This document shows, piece after piece, positions 1 through 11,120 of a stretch of 43,274 bases of DNA. The notes beneath the pieces were generated by a model. It had not been told where the DNA came from, made no database searches, and saw only the letters and a program-made list of their open reading frames with translations. The stretch's first letter is position 1; each line of letters begins with the position of its first letter. Origin of the DNA: Scleroderma bovista (Eukaryota > Basidiomycota > Agaricomycetes > Boletales > Sclerodermataceae); NCBI GenBank assembly GCA_037178675.1, contig JAYMGJ010000706.1, forward strand, positions 1 through 43,274. The letters run 5' to 3'. The position numbers and the translations under genes were made by a program.

Positions 1-398
1 TGGGTCGCTTGGTGAGACAACCCTAAGGGAAAAATCCAAAGAACTACCACACAAGGGACTCTGAGGAGGAAAGGATGCAAGTGTCTTAGAGCAAAGACCC
101 AAAGAACGCTGGAATGGAGAGCCTCTGGGTGCTGGATTGCAATGGTATATATACTACACTACACGTGTCCTGTGCGAGGCTATCCATGAGGCTGTATGCT
201 GTACGAGGCAGTGAACACAGCTGCCATCCTGTGGTAAGGCTATGCTAATGACAGCACGAGGCTGTAGTCTAGACAGACCTACAGATAAGATGCGCTAGAT
301 AAGATACTACGTTACAATAAGATAAGATACTACGTTACAATAAGATAAGATGTCATCTAACCAGAGATTAGATAAGATAAAAAAGTCAGACCGTTACA
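1..398 (-). repeat. LTR-like fragment, minus orientation, cut by window start
   Basis: Read on the minus strand this begins TGTAACGGTCTGAC at 398, immediately after the last recognisable carrier codons. It carries a TATA-like GTATATATACC near 146-156 and two tandem copies of a 23-bp AAGATACTACGTTACAATAAGAT unit at about 304-352. The TG start and the TATA box suggest an LTR that inserted near the 3' end of the carrier gene. The other end and any target duplication lie outside the window, so the family is unknown. Confidence 0.45.
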
Positions 399-700
399 CT
401 TGGAATGATCATTTCTTTGGGGATAGAAATGTGCGTGGAGGAAGTCCCATGTTAAAAATGAGGTACCCGCATAGGGGATTATGCCGATCATGCTGACTGT
501 GAAGCCTCGATAGAACTTGAGTATCAGAAAGAATTTGAATAGCTGCTTTGAGGTAGTATTTGACGAAGACACTGTTCCCGCAATGGCACCTTCGAGATAG
601 ATGTGGACATTGCGTGGAGGAAGGTCTGGCGTGCTTGCACACCTTAGGCAGCACTTTTCGGCATCAATAAACATCATTCAGATATATATTTTGTGACATA
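399..700 (-). pseudogene. Mitochondrial solute carrier, C-terminal fragment
   Basis: The minus-strand reading shows KFYRGFTVSMIGIIPYAGTS followed by FLTWDFL, the typical last third of a mitochondrial inner-membrane carrier (GIxPYAGxxF motif of the even transmembrane helix). It resembles fungal CoA/LEU5-like carriers, but the substrate cannot be fixed from the sequence. The frame runs on into LTR-like DNA at 398, so the natural stop is missing. The preceding segment of the same protein, containing PLELIRVRMAF, lies about 40.7 kb away at 41286-41857 on the same strand. I therefore read the two as one host gene split by the transposon nest. Whether an intact copy exists elsewhere is unknown. Confidence 0.7.
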
Positions 701-1121
701 AACAATGTGCCTGAAAAATACACCATCTGTGCCAGCTTTTCCTGACTGTTACTAAGAATAGATTGGCGAATCATTTGGCGAACCCTTCCCATACGTAGTG
801 TGCTTCCTTCCTGTCCTTTCCCCACTTCACCTTCCCCTCACCTCCCCGCAACCCTCATCCTGTTGGTCTTGAGAGTGTTGCATTCGCTCACAACCCTCAT
901 TCCACTGCTTCAAGAGCATTGCATTCGTTCTTAACCCTCATCCTGCTGTCTCGAGAGTGTCACATGTGCTCCCAACCCTCCTGCTTCCATTTTCACTGGA
1001 CCTCCTCCACGTTTCTTCTGACAACCATCCTTCTAGGGGTCTGTCTGCACTTGGACATGCTTTCAGGAGTATCTCACACATTACAGTGTGTTTTTCTTCT
1101 CTTCATTTTCTCTGCAGTAAC
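701..1121. repeat. Left flank of KDZ gene with a 41-bp tandem repeat
   Basis: No gene is supported here. From 850 to about 980 a unit of roughly 41-42 bp starting AACCCTCAT and containing GAGAGTGTTGCATTCG recurs three times, with starts near 850, 892, 933 and a partial at 974. It lies just upstream of the KDZ transposase and may be a subterminal repeat of that transposon. I could not identify the terminal inverted repeat or target duplication of the KDZ element. Confidence 0.4.
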
Positions 1122-2840
1122 ATGCATCCCCCTCCTGGGACTCGCCATGCTTTGCCCAGCACAAGCTTTGGCATGGGCCACCACTTCTCAAGTCCACAGA
1201 AAAGGAGGCAGAAAAAAAAACACAAACAAATGTCGTTATTCCAGGTCAACTTGCCAAACGGCAATGTCTCCTCAAACACCCGAACAAGCTTCTGAATCAT
1301 GAGTCATCTTCATCCCTGCCATCCACTATGAGCACCCCTCCCCCAGAAGACATTGATGGAGACATATCGGTCGACGTCCCTGCTATCCAACTCCCCGCTG
1401 ATGAACCCTCTTTTGAACAAGTTCCTGACCCTTCTGTGCCAAACGTGGCCGTTGGCCAGCTGTATGACAGCTGGACAGCAGTCATTCCTACCATCGTCGA
1501 GTTGTATCTCCAGTATATGTCAGAAACCATAGGCAAACCACTCATAGGTCATGATACGCTGCTTGCCAACTGCCATGGATGCTGCGAACCCAAGCGTTCT
1601 TCCCTCCTCTGCCTATATTTTGACCGTGCGCCAGTCACTCATATCCCTGTGCAGACGTTGATATTTTTCCAGGTCTTGCTACTGTTACAGTTCTAAGCTG
1701 CATGTGCAAGTCACTTCCCCAGCTACTCCTGCGTTCAGGTCTCTTCCCCACTGCTCCTTCTCAACCATGCATAGCCATTTCAGTCGATCTGCTCGGATTC
1801 TATCGCGCGCTATTTGAACGCTCATGCAATTCCATCAATGCTCTCGCCTCTGCGCTCAATACCCATTATGAGCGCCGAGGTTTCCAATTGACCACCTGAG
1901 AGGTATGTATTTGACTCACCATTTACTACTGTGGTTTACAAGTACGGTAAACAGGGTGGTGTTGTCCTCGAACCATTTCGTCGCAGTATCAGCCAGGCAG
2001 TACAATGGTTTGATATTTTGCAAGTGCACGTTGAGTGCCATGTAGGAAATATCATTGAACGTTGTCGCCAAACAGTGTCAGAGAATCTCGATTGTGCCCG
2101 ATCCGCTGAGAAAACACCATCACCTCCCTCACCGTCTACTATCCACCAGTCTCCACTGTTGCTGGGTTCATGTGCATCAATTCTTGTCCAGAGATGCCCT
2201 GCCTGCTTTGCAGGTAGCATGTTTGGGCGGCCATTAAGCGAGGGTGGTGATCTTCATGTCGCTACTGACGGCAATTTCCACCATTGTCATTGACACTCAG
2301 CAGGCAGCTGTCCCCCATTCTACAACCCTGTATATTTCATTTCCAAGGCTCAAGTTGACATGGTTGGATGCTGGATCAAACGAGCACATAAGCGGGCACC
2401 CAGGCAACAGCATGTCACAGTTCCAGACGAAGCCATTGATCAATGCAAAGCATTGTATGAAGCAGCAGACAGCAACAAACAAAAGGCTGCAATGGACTGC
2501 TTTGACGATACTGGCATCATGGCGCTGATCTGCCGTCATGACATCCCCCTTTTTTTTGCAAAAATTGACACCCCCGGTGAGCAGCAAAAATATAGTGTTG
2601 CACTTCTCAAACACTTCTTCTCCCTCCTGCCATCTACAGCCACAGTTGTTGCATTGTACAACATCGGTTGTGTTCTCACACAATCTTTACAAAAGGTAAG
2701 TCAAAATGTATTTTCACATTCTCAATGCTGATTTCATCCAAGTACGACATTCTTCCTGACGACATCGTTTCTCGCATCTGCTTTGCAACAACTGCCATGC
2801 ATGCTTATGGACATGAATGGGCTTGCCAGCTCATATACAA
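1122..2840 (+). pseudogene. KDZ transposase, N-terminal half (first of three pieces)
   Basis: Kyakuja-Dileera-Zisupton DNA transposase, expected to cut and paste its own element. ATG at 1122 is a plausible start. A frameshift near 1280 leads into an acidic stretch, then a cysteine cluster (CHGCC at about 1571-1585, then CMCKSLPQ) of the CxC type found before KDZ domains. Next come the family blocks LFPTAPSQP, FYRALFERSC, EPFRRSISQAVQWFDILQV and CPACFAGSMFGRP, then VATDGNFHHCH, which carries a conserved Asp. An in-frame TGA at 2291-2293 follows, and the same frame continues through MALICRHDIPLFFA and IDTPGEQQKY. VALYNIGCV has Asn where relatives have YDIGC. Introns fit at about 1628-1673, 1900-1940 and 2696-2742. 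The exon ends ACQLIY at 2840, where copia A is inserted; reading resumes at 32946. Confidence 0.85.
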
Positions 2841-3069
2841 TAATGCAGGTATAAGCTCAGTGTACTGGTAAGTCACTTTATTAGAGTAATACCTAATGCA
2901 GGTATAAGCTGCAGTAAGTTAGTAAGTATCAGTGTAAGGGACAGTAAGACCTACTCACCTCAGTGTACTGGTAAGTCACTGAGGTGGCACTACGTCGGAG
3001 AATGGAAAATGTACTACCGTGATTATGTAATGTGTAGGTACCATATATGGAACACTTATCTAGTCAACA
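2841..3069 (-). repeat. 3' LTR of copia A
   Basis: 229-bp LTR, near-identical to 32084-32945 after removal of the C1 insertion. It contains internal short direct repeats (AATGCAGGTATAAGCT twice; CAGTGTACTGGTAAGTCACT twice). The adjacent polypurine tract, read on minus, is CTGGGGGAG at about 3070-3078, immediately before TGTTGACTAG. Confidence 0.9.
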
Positions 3070-3070
3070 C

Positions 3071-4656
3071 TCCCCCAGAAGTGGTATGTAGTCCGAGAGC
3101 AGCTGCAAAATGCTTCGCCTTAACACTAGGTAAAGCTTTAGTAAGAGTATCTGCAGTCATGTCAGCAGTGGGGCAGTAGATCAAGAGAAAAGAGCTGCTG
3201 TCGACTATGAAGCAAATGAAATGGTAACATATGTCAATATGTTTCATGTGTGCGTGAAAGCTTCCATCTTTGGTGAGTGCGATGGCTGCCTGGTCGTCAC
3301 AGTAGAGGACGGTCGGGTTCGTGAGTGGTCGGAAAACTCCCTCGATGAACCGGCGGAGCCAGACACCTTCACGGCATGCATGGCTGCAACATATTCAGCT
3401 TTGGCCGTTGACAGGGTGACGAGTTCCTGCTTCTTTGACATCCAGCTGACAGCTCCTCCGTCCAGTATGTAGGCATAGCCAGAGATCGCGTGGCGATGCT
3501 CCTGGCTGGCACCATCTGCGTCCGTATAGCCTTCAAGGCCTTTCTTTCCGGCACCGAATGTTAGCACTAGACCCTTCGTACCTGCTAGATACCTGTAGAT
3601 ATGTTTTACAGCTTCCCAGTGCACCATGCCAGGTTCATTAGAGAACTGCATGACCATCGACATGGCAAATGCAATGTCAGGTCGAGTTCCCACTGCGAGT
3701 TGCATGAGGGAACTGACAGCGGCGTGGTATGGGATGTGTTTCATCCGTGCAGCTTCAGTAGGCGAGCTGGGAGCTTGGTTGCACGAGAGTTGGATGTTCG
3801 GGTCCATAGGTATGGACAATGGCTTGAGATTGGAGAAATTGTACTTGGTTAGGATGGCGTCAATGTATGTAGTCTGTGACAGTGAGATGGTGCGGGCATC
3901 TCGATCGCGCGTGACCTTCATTCCAAGTAGCCAATTGATAGGCCCGAGATCCAATATTTTATATCTTGCCTTGATCTCGTCTTTGAACGCTTTGATGAGG
4001 GATGGGGAACTGCCGGTGACTGTACAGTCGTCAACATGGCTTGCTAGAAGCAGGATGTCATGTCCTGTGTGCAAGTAAAATACTCCCCAGTCTGATTCCG
4101 CATGAGTGAGCTTGAGTGCACGAAGCGTTCGACATAGCTCAAGGTACCACTTCAATGCACCTTGTTTGGATCTGTACAACACGACAAGGAGCTTTGTGAC
4201 CGGCCATTTGTAGTTACCATTGATTTTGTAGCCTGGTGGAAGTTCCATGTATATATCTTTGCCTGGATTGAGTTTGCCATTGAGAAATGCCAAGTGGAAG
4301 TTGAAGACTTCGACATCCCAGTCGTTTCGTGCGGCTATCGCAAGAATCGTGTGGAGAGATGATAAATGGGCGATGGGCGCGTACGTGTCATCGTAATCGA
4401 CGCCCTGTACCTGTGAGTAACCCTTCGCAACTAGTCGGGCTTTATACTTATCGATTTTTCCCGCAGCATTGTGTTTAATCTTAAACACCCACTTACACCT
4501 GACGATGTTCACGCCATCTGGGCGTTCGACCACTTTCCACGTCCTCGCGTTCGCTAGGCTCTTCAACTCGCTCTCAATTGCCGTCTCCCATCTCCCCCAG
4601 TCGACTCTCGATCACGCTTTGTCAATCGTCGACGGATCAAGCGCTTCTGCATCCGC
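3071..4656 (-). pseudogene. Copia A reverse transcriptase and RNase H
   Basis: Pol C-terminal half of element A. The minus-strand frame from about 4566 to 3244 shows the copia RT start KSLANARTW...CKWVFKIK, YKARLVAKGYSQ, then VEVFNFHLAFLNG where the family has F-D-V, so the first catalytic Asp is replaced by Asn. The active-site box reads HVDDC (usual YVDD). RNase H follows with YTDADGASQ, and LSTAKAEYVA where relatives have STAEAEY. A frameshift near 3244 moves the last part (KHIDICYHF, ADTLTKALPS) to another frame ending at 3056. Upstream, towards 4656, the reading contains a stop just before SRVDWGRWE. The element is therefore not expected to make active enzyme. The coding sequence breaks at 4656, where element B begins, and its upstream hinge resumes beyond 29278. 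Confidence 0.9.
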
Positions 4657-4863
4657 TGTTGAAACTCCTATTCTTTCACTACCATTCCTTAGAGCCAGTT
4701 CAGAAGCACAGTCCCGTGCACAGTCCCACATGAAAACCTGTGCCAAAAACCCCAAAAAGAATCCGCTGCCCAATGACTCATCAGCAACATCCAAGCAGAG
4801 CTCTAACTCCAACTCCCAATTGTGCGTCAGCATCACTCTTTGTCCACTTTGTCTTCTGTCATT

Positions 4864-6442
4864 ATGCCTTGCAAATCTGTGCAATCGCCTTCCAAGGGTG
4901 GATCACCACCATCTCACCCCAGCGTGCAAGCATCATGGTCAGATGCTGATACCAATGTCCTCCTTGATCTTGTTGCTGCCCAGAAGGCAAAGGCTGGTGA
5001 TGGCCTTAATTTCAAGTCTGCATTTTGGAATACTGTTGCTGCTGCTCTTTGTAACCCCAGCAAAGGGGTGGTCAAGTCTTCCAAAGCATGTAAGGAAAAA
5101 TGGAAAAGGGTGTGTCATTTATTCGCTAATTAATCACATACTTGACTGATATTTGATATTATGTGCAGCTCAGAAATACGTATGAACTTGTGAACAAGAT
5201 CTGCAATACATCGGGATTCGCATATTCACTCAAGTTAGGGGCTAATATTCAGCCTGAAAGTGAGGATATATGGACTATATTTCTCAAGGTATGTTTCAAT
5301 AAGAAATTGTGTCCTGGACTAACAGCAATTTCAACAGAATAACAAAGATGCAACCTCTTTCAAAACGAAGGGATGGCCATATTACGAGAGGATGAAACAG
5401 CTCATGCCCTCGTGGGGTAAGGGTTTGAATTGTTTTTCTGGACTAACCATCAGCAAGCCACCTTCTGCAGGGCCTAGTGCCATGGAAACTTCCGTCAGCA
5501 GGAGTGACAGTGGAGGGGGAACTACTGGAACTACTGGGGCACCATCTACCATGCAGGATACTGTATGCATGGTTCCTCCATCTCACACAGTGCAGGGGAG
5601 TACTGAGGGTGGCAGTGTGCGTGGTGCCAATGCTAGGTTTACGGTGATTGATACTGATGCTGACGATGGCCTCCATTCCGCAGCAGTTCCAGCTATTGGC
5701 CAATCAAATCACCCATCCCCCCTTTGTGCCCTCATCTTCCGGTACTCGAGGCAACTTCATTGTTCCTTCATATCCATATCCTGTATCGTCTGTCGGTTCT
5801 ATCAAGCCCCCCTCCACAACTTCAGGTTATACCAACATGACCTTTGATTGGCATTCAGATCTCAATGTCCCCCACACCCCGACAAGTTTCACTCCCCCAA
5901 CTGCCCCATCCTCGTTTAACAGTTCATCTATCAGCTCTATCAAACCGTCTTCCAGCATTTCTGCCCGCATGGAGCAGTCTCGGAAATGGAAAGTCAATGA
6001 AGATGAGCACTCTATTTTATCCAGCGCTTTTTCGGCCACTGCACTTAGTACTTCATCGGCTCGAAAGCAACATACAGGGAAGACAGCATTCTCTCATGAA
6101 TAACTGGGTGAAAGGTTTGAGAAGTTGGAAAGCATGTGCGACTCAATCTCTGATCAAAGTGGTCTCATCCAACATGCGGTCTCTTCCTTGGATGCCAAAG
6201 CCAATGAGGCTAAGGCCAGTACTTCTGCCACCCACCCAATCGTTCAGACAGCGAGGAAGAGGCTGGTGGAAATGGACACAGCCATCATTCCCCCTTCAGA
6301 CATTGTCCTACTTTTCAAACGCTTCCATGACAATCATGACTTTGCAGATGGGTATATACAACTGACAACAGAGCCAGCACTTGCCGCTGCACGACAGGCT
6401 TGGTTGAAGGATGGACTTGAAGAGATGAAGCGCAGCACATGA
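4864..6442 (+). pseudogene. Harbinger Myb/SANT-like DNA-binding protein
   Basis: Partner protein of Harbinger transposases, expected to bind element ends and help recruit the transposase. From ATG 4864 the N-terminus has ASWSDADTNVLLDLVAAQKA and then FKSAFWNTVAAAL with KSSKACKEKWKR, a trihelix/Myb-like fold. Introns fit at 5110-5168, 5289-5337 and perhaps 5418-5470. Exon 3 reads KTKGWPYYERM. The middle is Ser/Thr/Pro-rich and low complexity. The frame changes near 5660-5690 and a stop occurs at 6101-6103, after which the same frame carries a C-terminal helical block (VQTARKRLVEMD, VLLFKRFHDNHDFADGYI) ending at 6442. These breaks make it a likely pseudogene, although a missed intron could explain one. 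It faces the transposase gene tail to tail. Confidence 0.75.
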
Positions 6443-6621
6443 ACTTTGTTTACTACCATTTGTTTTTTGTATATGGTCTGTACACCATTTTGTGTCCGTA
6501 TGCTGTTTTTGTCCGTGTCTGCATGCCATTATCAATGTCATTTGCCCGTGTGTTTGTATTATTGAACAAGTGTGGAAGAACAAGCAACAAGTTACAAGTT
6601 ACATTGAATACAATGTGATAG
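6443..6621. other. Convergent intergenic spacer in Harbinger
   Basis: About 180 bp between the 3' ends of the Myb/SANT and transposase genes. T-rich on the + strand; no further feature seen. Confidence 0.5.
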
Positions 6622-8978
6622 CTAAATCGAAATCAGGTCGCCTCTGTGGACTCGTTCTGCAGCATAACTACTCCAAATATCTCCTGCAATTCTTTCCCGC
6701 ACTGCAGACATCCAGTCACGGTCAGCATTGGTGGGTATGCCATCAGCAAGCGAGCCAACCATGCCAGCTGACTCAGGTGGGGGTGTAGCAGCTATACCAT
6801 GTTCAATATCCTCTAATTCGACAGGGTCCCACCTGCGAATGATGTTGTGGATACAGCAGAGAGTGGGAGGGATGCGAGCTTCAATATCCATTGCGTACTC
6901 GGGAGCTATGACAAGGACACAGAAGCAACGCTTGATCACACCGATGATGCGCTCAATGACGTTGCAGAGCTGAGCATGGCGGAGATTGTAGCATTCTTGT
7001 GCACTCACAGGCCTAGTAGATCATAATCATTAAGCTGAAAGTGTCAAAGGAAAAGGAAAAGAAGGCTTACCACACCTGTGCACGCCCCCACTCTGCCAGG
7101 TGGTAGCGTTGTCCACAATACGGAATCAATAGTTGCCGGCAGTTTGGATACCCTGCATCAGCAAGGTAATATTTTCCGTCAGGGATGGTGAAATCTGTTG
7201 TCCGTGCATCATGGTAGACAGATGCGTCTGCCATAGACCCTTCCCAACCACTGAGTACATAGGTAAAATTCATGTTGAAGTCGCAGCAAACGAGACAGTT
7301 TTGTGACATGAATCCTTTGCGGTTTCGGGCAGTGTCTCTTTCAGCTGCAGCTGGGGTGCATGCGATGTGAGTCCCATCGATGGCACCTACGGCATCTTTA
7401 AAAAAAGGGTAATATTTTGGATTGTCTTGAATAGAAGAGTGGACTGGATTGTTTGCATGTGGTAGTCAAACATATCTTGTATAGATGCCGGGTGAAGAAA
7501 ATATGACCAGCATCTTCTTGAAGTATCTGCTCAAGGAACTGTCAGCAACACACAAAATAAGATGGAATGCATACTTGGAAATTGTACTGTTAGAACGCTG
7601 GAAACGCTCACTGAGGTGCCTGATTGACAGGCCCATCACACACACGTACAGAAATATCACCAGTTGCTCTTCAAGGGTAACGTGTTTTGAATGGGTATGG
7701 CCATGCTCCTGCAGTTCCTCCAGCAGTTTTGTGAAAATGTGTTTGTGAACCGCAAGCTCAGTCCGAATCCTTTCTGGGTGGCTGTTGTGAAGCTCTTTAA
7801 CCCAGCCTTCACCAGAGAGGATCAAAGTATGGTGTCAAGACCGGTTCTCCTCGACAATCTTACTAGGAGGTCCAGAGGTGCAGGGAACTAATGAGGAGGT
7901 AAGTCCAGACACTAGTAGGTTCTAGTTAGTGTGGAGAGTCAAGTCCAGGTCAAACGAACAAAGTCCGGGCACTAGAGAAGCACAGAGAGTAAGTCCAGGT
8001 TTTTGCAGAGTAAGTCCGGACCGTGGGAAAGTGGTCCGGAATTGAGCACAGCTTATCCGGAGCGAAGGACATCCCAGAGGTGGGATAAGTCCTGAGAGGT
8101 CTAGCGTCAAGTCTGGGACAGAGGTGGCTTTTGCCCTCGTGTGAGTAGGAGACTTGCTAGGATCAGACATAGGACCAAGGGGACGAGATAGGACGGAGGC
8201 CGGAGTTGGCCAGAGTTCAGGAGAACAAGATGGGATTAGGAGAGCATAGTGGGTAGTACAGAGTGGGGAGTATCTTAGTCGAGATTTGATCTAAGGAAAC
8301 TACTAGGCCGGAGTATAGTAGTTTATATAGTAAATGAGAACTAGGGTGAGTATATACGGTGACAAGTAAACACCTTAGTTGGGACAAGGGATGGAGCATA
8401 AATGGACAGGAAAATAAAGCAGGTACAGGAAAATAAACCGGAGCGGAACTAGAGATACAGGGACGACGGAGGAAAAGCAGGGACAGTGAAGTAAAGGGAA
8501 CTAGGTCGGAAGAGGACAGGTAAGGGTTGGAGGTGGACTTAACTAATGTTAAGTCCGGAGCGATGTCCAGGACCGGAGGAAGTGGAACTGGAGGAAGTGG
8601 GACTGGAGGAAGTGCAAGAGCAGAGGGAGTGTACGAGCGGAGGGAGTGTATGACTGGAGGAAGGGCAGAGTAGCCGGAGGAAGGTCCGGAATTGGACATG
8701 GAAATGTCCAAGGCCATTGGTGGACCTGACAGAGGGAGTGGAGCGGAACAGGAGCAGACCTGAGCCGGAGTTGGATGTACCAGCTGGAGTTGGGCTATGT
8801 TGCAGACAAGACCAAGGGAGTGGCTGGACTGAAACCAGAGTAGCGACAAGTGGTAGGTACAGGTTCGACATGGCAGAGTTAGACCGCAGATGTGTCTAGA
8901 GGAAGACAGGGGTTAGTCCTGAGGTGGAGATGGATGTAGTGACCAGAGTTGAGCTGGAGTGCAGCTATTGGGCTGGAG

Positions 8979-10343
8979 TGTTGTAGTATGTAATATACGA
9001 TCGAAGTGTACATGCACACCACATGAGGTACATCGTATATAAGTCGTACCTATGGACCTACGTACGCCAGCGTCGAGTTTGAATCGAAGCCATCTCGTTG
9101 ATGGCGCCGTCCGGATCCTTGTCGTCGCATTTCCGCCAACACAAACTCGACGCTCGCCGACTTGTTTTCGATCTGTGTCATTGTTCTATCTGTCAGGTTC
9201 TTCTCGCTCGTTCTCGCTCGTCCGCCTGCTGGGGCCGAAGCCAGTCGTTGTTGTTCGTTGTATTGCCACTGGGGCCGAATCCAGAAACCGCCGCTCGTTC
9301 TTTTTCGTGCGTTGCTTTGCTTGCTGGGGCCGAAGCCAGTCACACGTTCTCGTTCCCATGCTGTCCTTTGCCATGCCTTCTGAGAGCTCGATCTCGAAGC
9401 TTAATGGCTCGAATTACTACGAATGGAAAATGTTGATGGAAGCTTTGTTAGTGCGGAGAGGATTGATGGAATATGTAGATGGCTCGAAGGCCAAGCCAGT
9501 TGGCAGTCCGAACTCAAAGGCTGTCAAGGACTTCATGAAGAGATCGGCTGAAGCTCGCACAGAAATCGTCCTACATGTTGAAGTATCGCAACTCGCTCAC
9601 GTACGTGACCCTGACCCCACCTCCATTTGGAGTACTCTCGAAACCGTCCACTGTGCTCGTGGTTTTGCCACTCGCCTCATGCTGCGCCACAAATTTCTCA
9701 CACTCCGCAAGTCTGATGAAACATCAATCCAAGCTTGGGTTTCCAAAGTGCACCGCATCACGTTCCAGTTGCAGGAAGTTGGCGTAGATGTCTCTGACGA
9801 AGACATTATCCTTGCCCTCACCCTCGGCCTTCCCCCATCCTATGAATCGTTCATTATTTCCCTCGACACCACCCCACCTGACCAGTTCACACTCGATTAT
9901 GTCATCGCGTGTCTCACCAACGAAGAAGCTCGACAACAGCATGGACATGACACAGCCGCTGATTCACCAGACCCGTCAGCGCTCGCCACTCGAGCTCAGC
10001 GTCGGAACCGGACTCCCTTCATGAATATCACCTGTTTCTATTGTGGAGAAAAGGGTCATTACCAATGTGATTGCCCTAGGAACGGTTCTGGTGCAGATAA
10101 TAGCACATCTCGTACAGGCAGTAATGTTACATCGGAGGCTAGTTACGCGTTCTAATTAGTGCTATGTATGCTTTCGCTCGAAGGAAGGTGTTGTAGTATG
10201 TAATATATGATCAAAGCGTACATGCACACCACACGAGGTACATTGTATATAAGTTGGACCTATGTACGCCAGCATCAAGTTTGAATCGAAGCCGTCTCGT
10301 TGACGGCGCCGTCCGGATCCTTGTCGTTGCATTTCCGCCAACA
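8979..10343 (+). mobile_element. Gag-only LTR element (TR-GAG-like, non-autonomous copia)
   Basis: 1365-bp element with direct LTRs 8979-9141 (163 bp) and 10189-10343 (155 bp), starting TGTTGTAGTATG and ending CGCCAACA, and flanked by TGGAG at 8974-8978 and 10344-10348. The internal region encodes only a copia-type Gag with zinc knuckle; no protease, integrase or RT. A purine-rich tract (CTCGAAGGAAGG) precedes the 3' LTR. This is the architecture of TR-GAG elements, which must borrow pol functions in trans. It is the innermost insertion in the window. Confidence 0.9.
9358..10155 (+). CDS. Gag protein of TR-GAG-like element
   Basis: Copia Gag-like protein of about 265 aa from ATG 9358 (alternative in-frame ATG 9373, MPSESS). 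The frame is open further upstream into the 5' LTR, but that part is CT-rich leader with repeated GCTGGGGCCGAAGCCAGT-like units and is probably untranslated. Visible features: SKLNGSNYYEWKMLMEALL near the start, as in DUF4219/UBN2-type copia gag; central helical retrotransposon gag domain with SIWSTLETVH and ILALTLGLPPSYESFI; C-terminal CCHC zinc knuckle CFYCGEKGHYQCDC (10033-10074) for RNA binding. The frame is uninterrupted to the stop at 10153-10155, which is unusual in this window and fits a recent arrival. Confidence 0.85.
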   Translation: MLSFAMPSESSISKLNGSNYYEWKMLMEALLVRRGLMEYVDGSKAKPVGSPNSKAVKDFMKRSAEARTEIVLHVEVSQLAHVRDPDPTSIWSTLETVHCARGFATRLMLRHKFLTLRKSDETSIQAWVSKVHRITFQLQEVGVDVSDEDIILALTLGLPPSYESFIISLDTTPPDQFTLDYVIACLTNEEARQQHGHDTAADSPDPSALATRAQRRNRTPFMNITCFYCGEKGHYQCDCPRNGSGADNSTSRTGSNVTSEASYAF

Positions 10344-11120
10344 TGGAGATGGCTGGACTAGATCCGGAGTTGCATCTATGCCTAAGGAGAGGTCAGGCGG
10401 GCCAGGGTTAGACCGGAGTTGTGACTGGGAAAAGTATGGATATGACATATGGTAGGGGATCGGCTTAGCTCTCTCAGTAGCAAGTAGAAATTCTTGAAAG
10501 ACTTCGAACAAGATGGTTGATAAGGCAGCAAGTTGGGTGTGGTACTGTGCAAGGATGTGAGCCAAAACATGCCTACCATGGTCCTCATCAATCTCCTCCA
10601 TCTCATCCTCATCCTCGTCAGCATCATCCTCAACTCCTGCATACCTTTCCATTCTCTCCTCCCTTGACTCCCCACTGAGCTCCTGTTCTGCGTCCATGAA
10701 GAATGACCTGTTGGTCGTAGTGCCCTGAGGCCTGATTATCGTGAAGGGGAGTTAGAGCTCTGCTTGGATGTGGCTGCTGATGAGTCATCGAGCAGCGGAT
10801 TCTTTTCACGGTGTTTGACACAGGTTTTCACGCAGGACTGTGCTTCCGAACTGGCTCTTAGGCTTACTGATAGTTTCCTTATTTGTACAGCGAGTATCCT
10901 TACATAAGCACGGACTATTTTTCATCCGCTCAGGGATTCTTTTCACCTCAGTGTTCGAAGACGAAGCACTGAGGTAAGACACATACTCACATTCATTTAG
11001 TTACTCAGTACTAACCTACTTAGCTTATAGCCTCTGTCTAGGTTAGTTACAAAGTGTTTGAAGACGAAGCACTGAGCTTATAGCCTCTGTCTAGTTCCCT
11101 GTGCAACCCAGCTAACAAAA

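Larger units (their letters stand above)
7833..10447 (-). repeat. Solo LTR E1 with nested gag-only element
   Basis: Begins TGTCAAGACCGG and ends GGATATGACA, flanked by TATGG at 7828-7832 and 10448-10452. Without the nested element it is about 1.25 kb and closely similar along its length to E2 (19269-20471). No internal retrotransposon sequence is attached, so it is a solo LTR left by LTR-LTR recombination. Orientation is tentative: on the minus strand the end ...ACCGGTCTTGACA resembles the 3' ends of LTRs C and D. The open frames inside it are not supported as genes. Confidence 0.9.
6622..10697 (-). pseudogene. Harbinger DDE transposase (HARBI1-like), split by solo LTR E1
   Basis: DDE-type nuclease that excises and inserts the element. 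The N-terminal exon starts near 10697 with an acidic segment and reaches AKPIPYH at about 10453. It resumes at 7827 with ILSGEGWVKELHNSHPERIR, exactly across the TATGG duplication of E1. Next is a helix-turn-helix-like block (GLSIRHLSERFQRSNSTISK). Catalytic motifs follow in order: AIDGTHI near 7372-7395 (first Asp), YLADAGYPNC near 7140-7170 (second Asp), and VIERIIGVIKRCF near 6925-6965 (Glu). Introns fit around 7440-7480 and 7009-7066. All three acidic residues are present, so the gene was probably functional until the LTR inserted into its first coding exon. It ends at 6622. Confidence 0.9.
4692..10857. mobile_element. PIF/Harbinger DNA transposon, two-gene type
   Basis: Target duplication TTA at 4689-4691 and 10858-10860, the TWA preference of PIF/Harbinger. 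Terminal inverted repeats begin GAGCCAGTTCRGAAGCACAG, and inverted similarity extends about 120 bp (left to about 4812, right from about 10739) with small gaps. It encodes a Myb/SANT-like protein on + and a HARBI1-like DDE transposase on -, the usual pair for this superfamily. Subtracting solo LTR E1 and its duplication leaves about 3.5 kb. The uninterrupted target is present in the 3' LTR of copia B near 29015-29025, which proves the insertion point. Confidence 0.95.
4657..11117 (+). repeat. 5' LTR of copia B, split by Harbinger
   Basis: The LTR parts are 4657-4691 and 10861-11117. Joined in order and counting TTA once they give 292 bp, the length of the 3' LTR at 28986-29277. The LTR contains an internal duplication of GAAGACGAAGCACTGAG and TTATAGCCT. 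Confidence 0.9.

Noticed and set aside
8217..8849. 210-codon minus frame in LTR E1
   Set aside because: LTR sequence; the equivalent in E2 is not conserved as a frame and it shows only Ser/Leu/Pro-rich low complexity.
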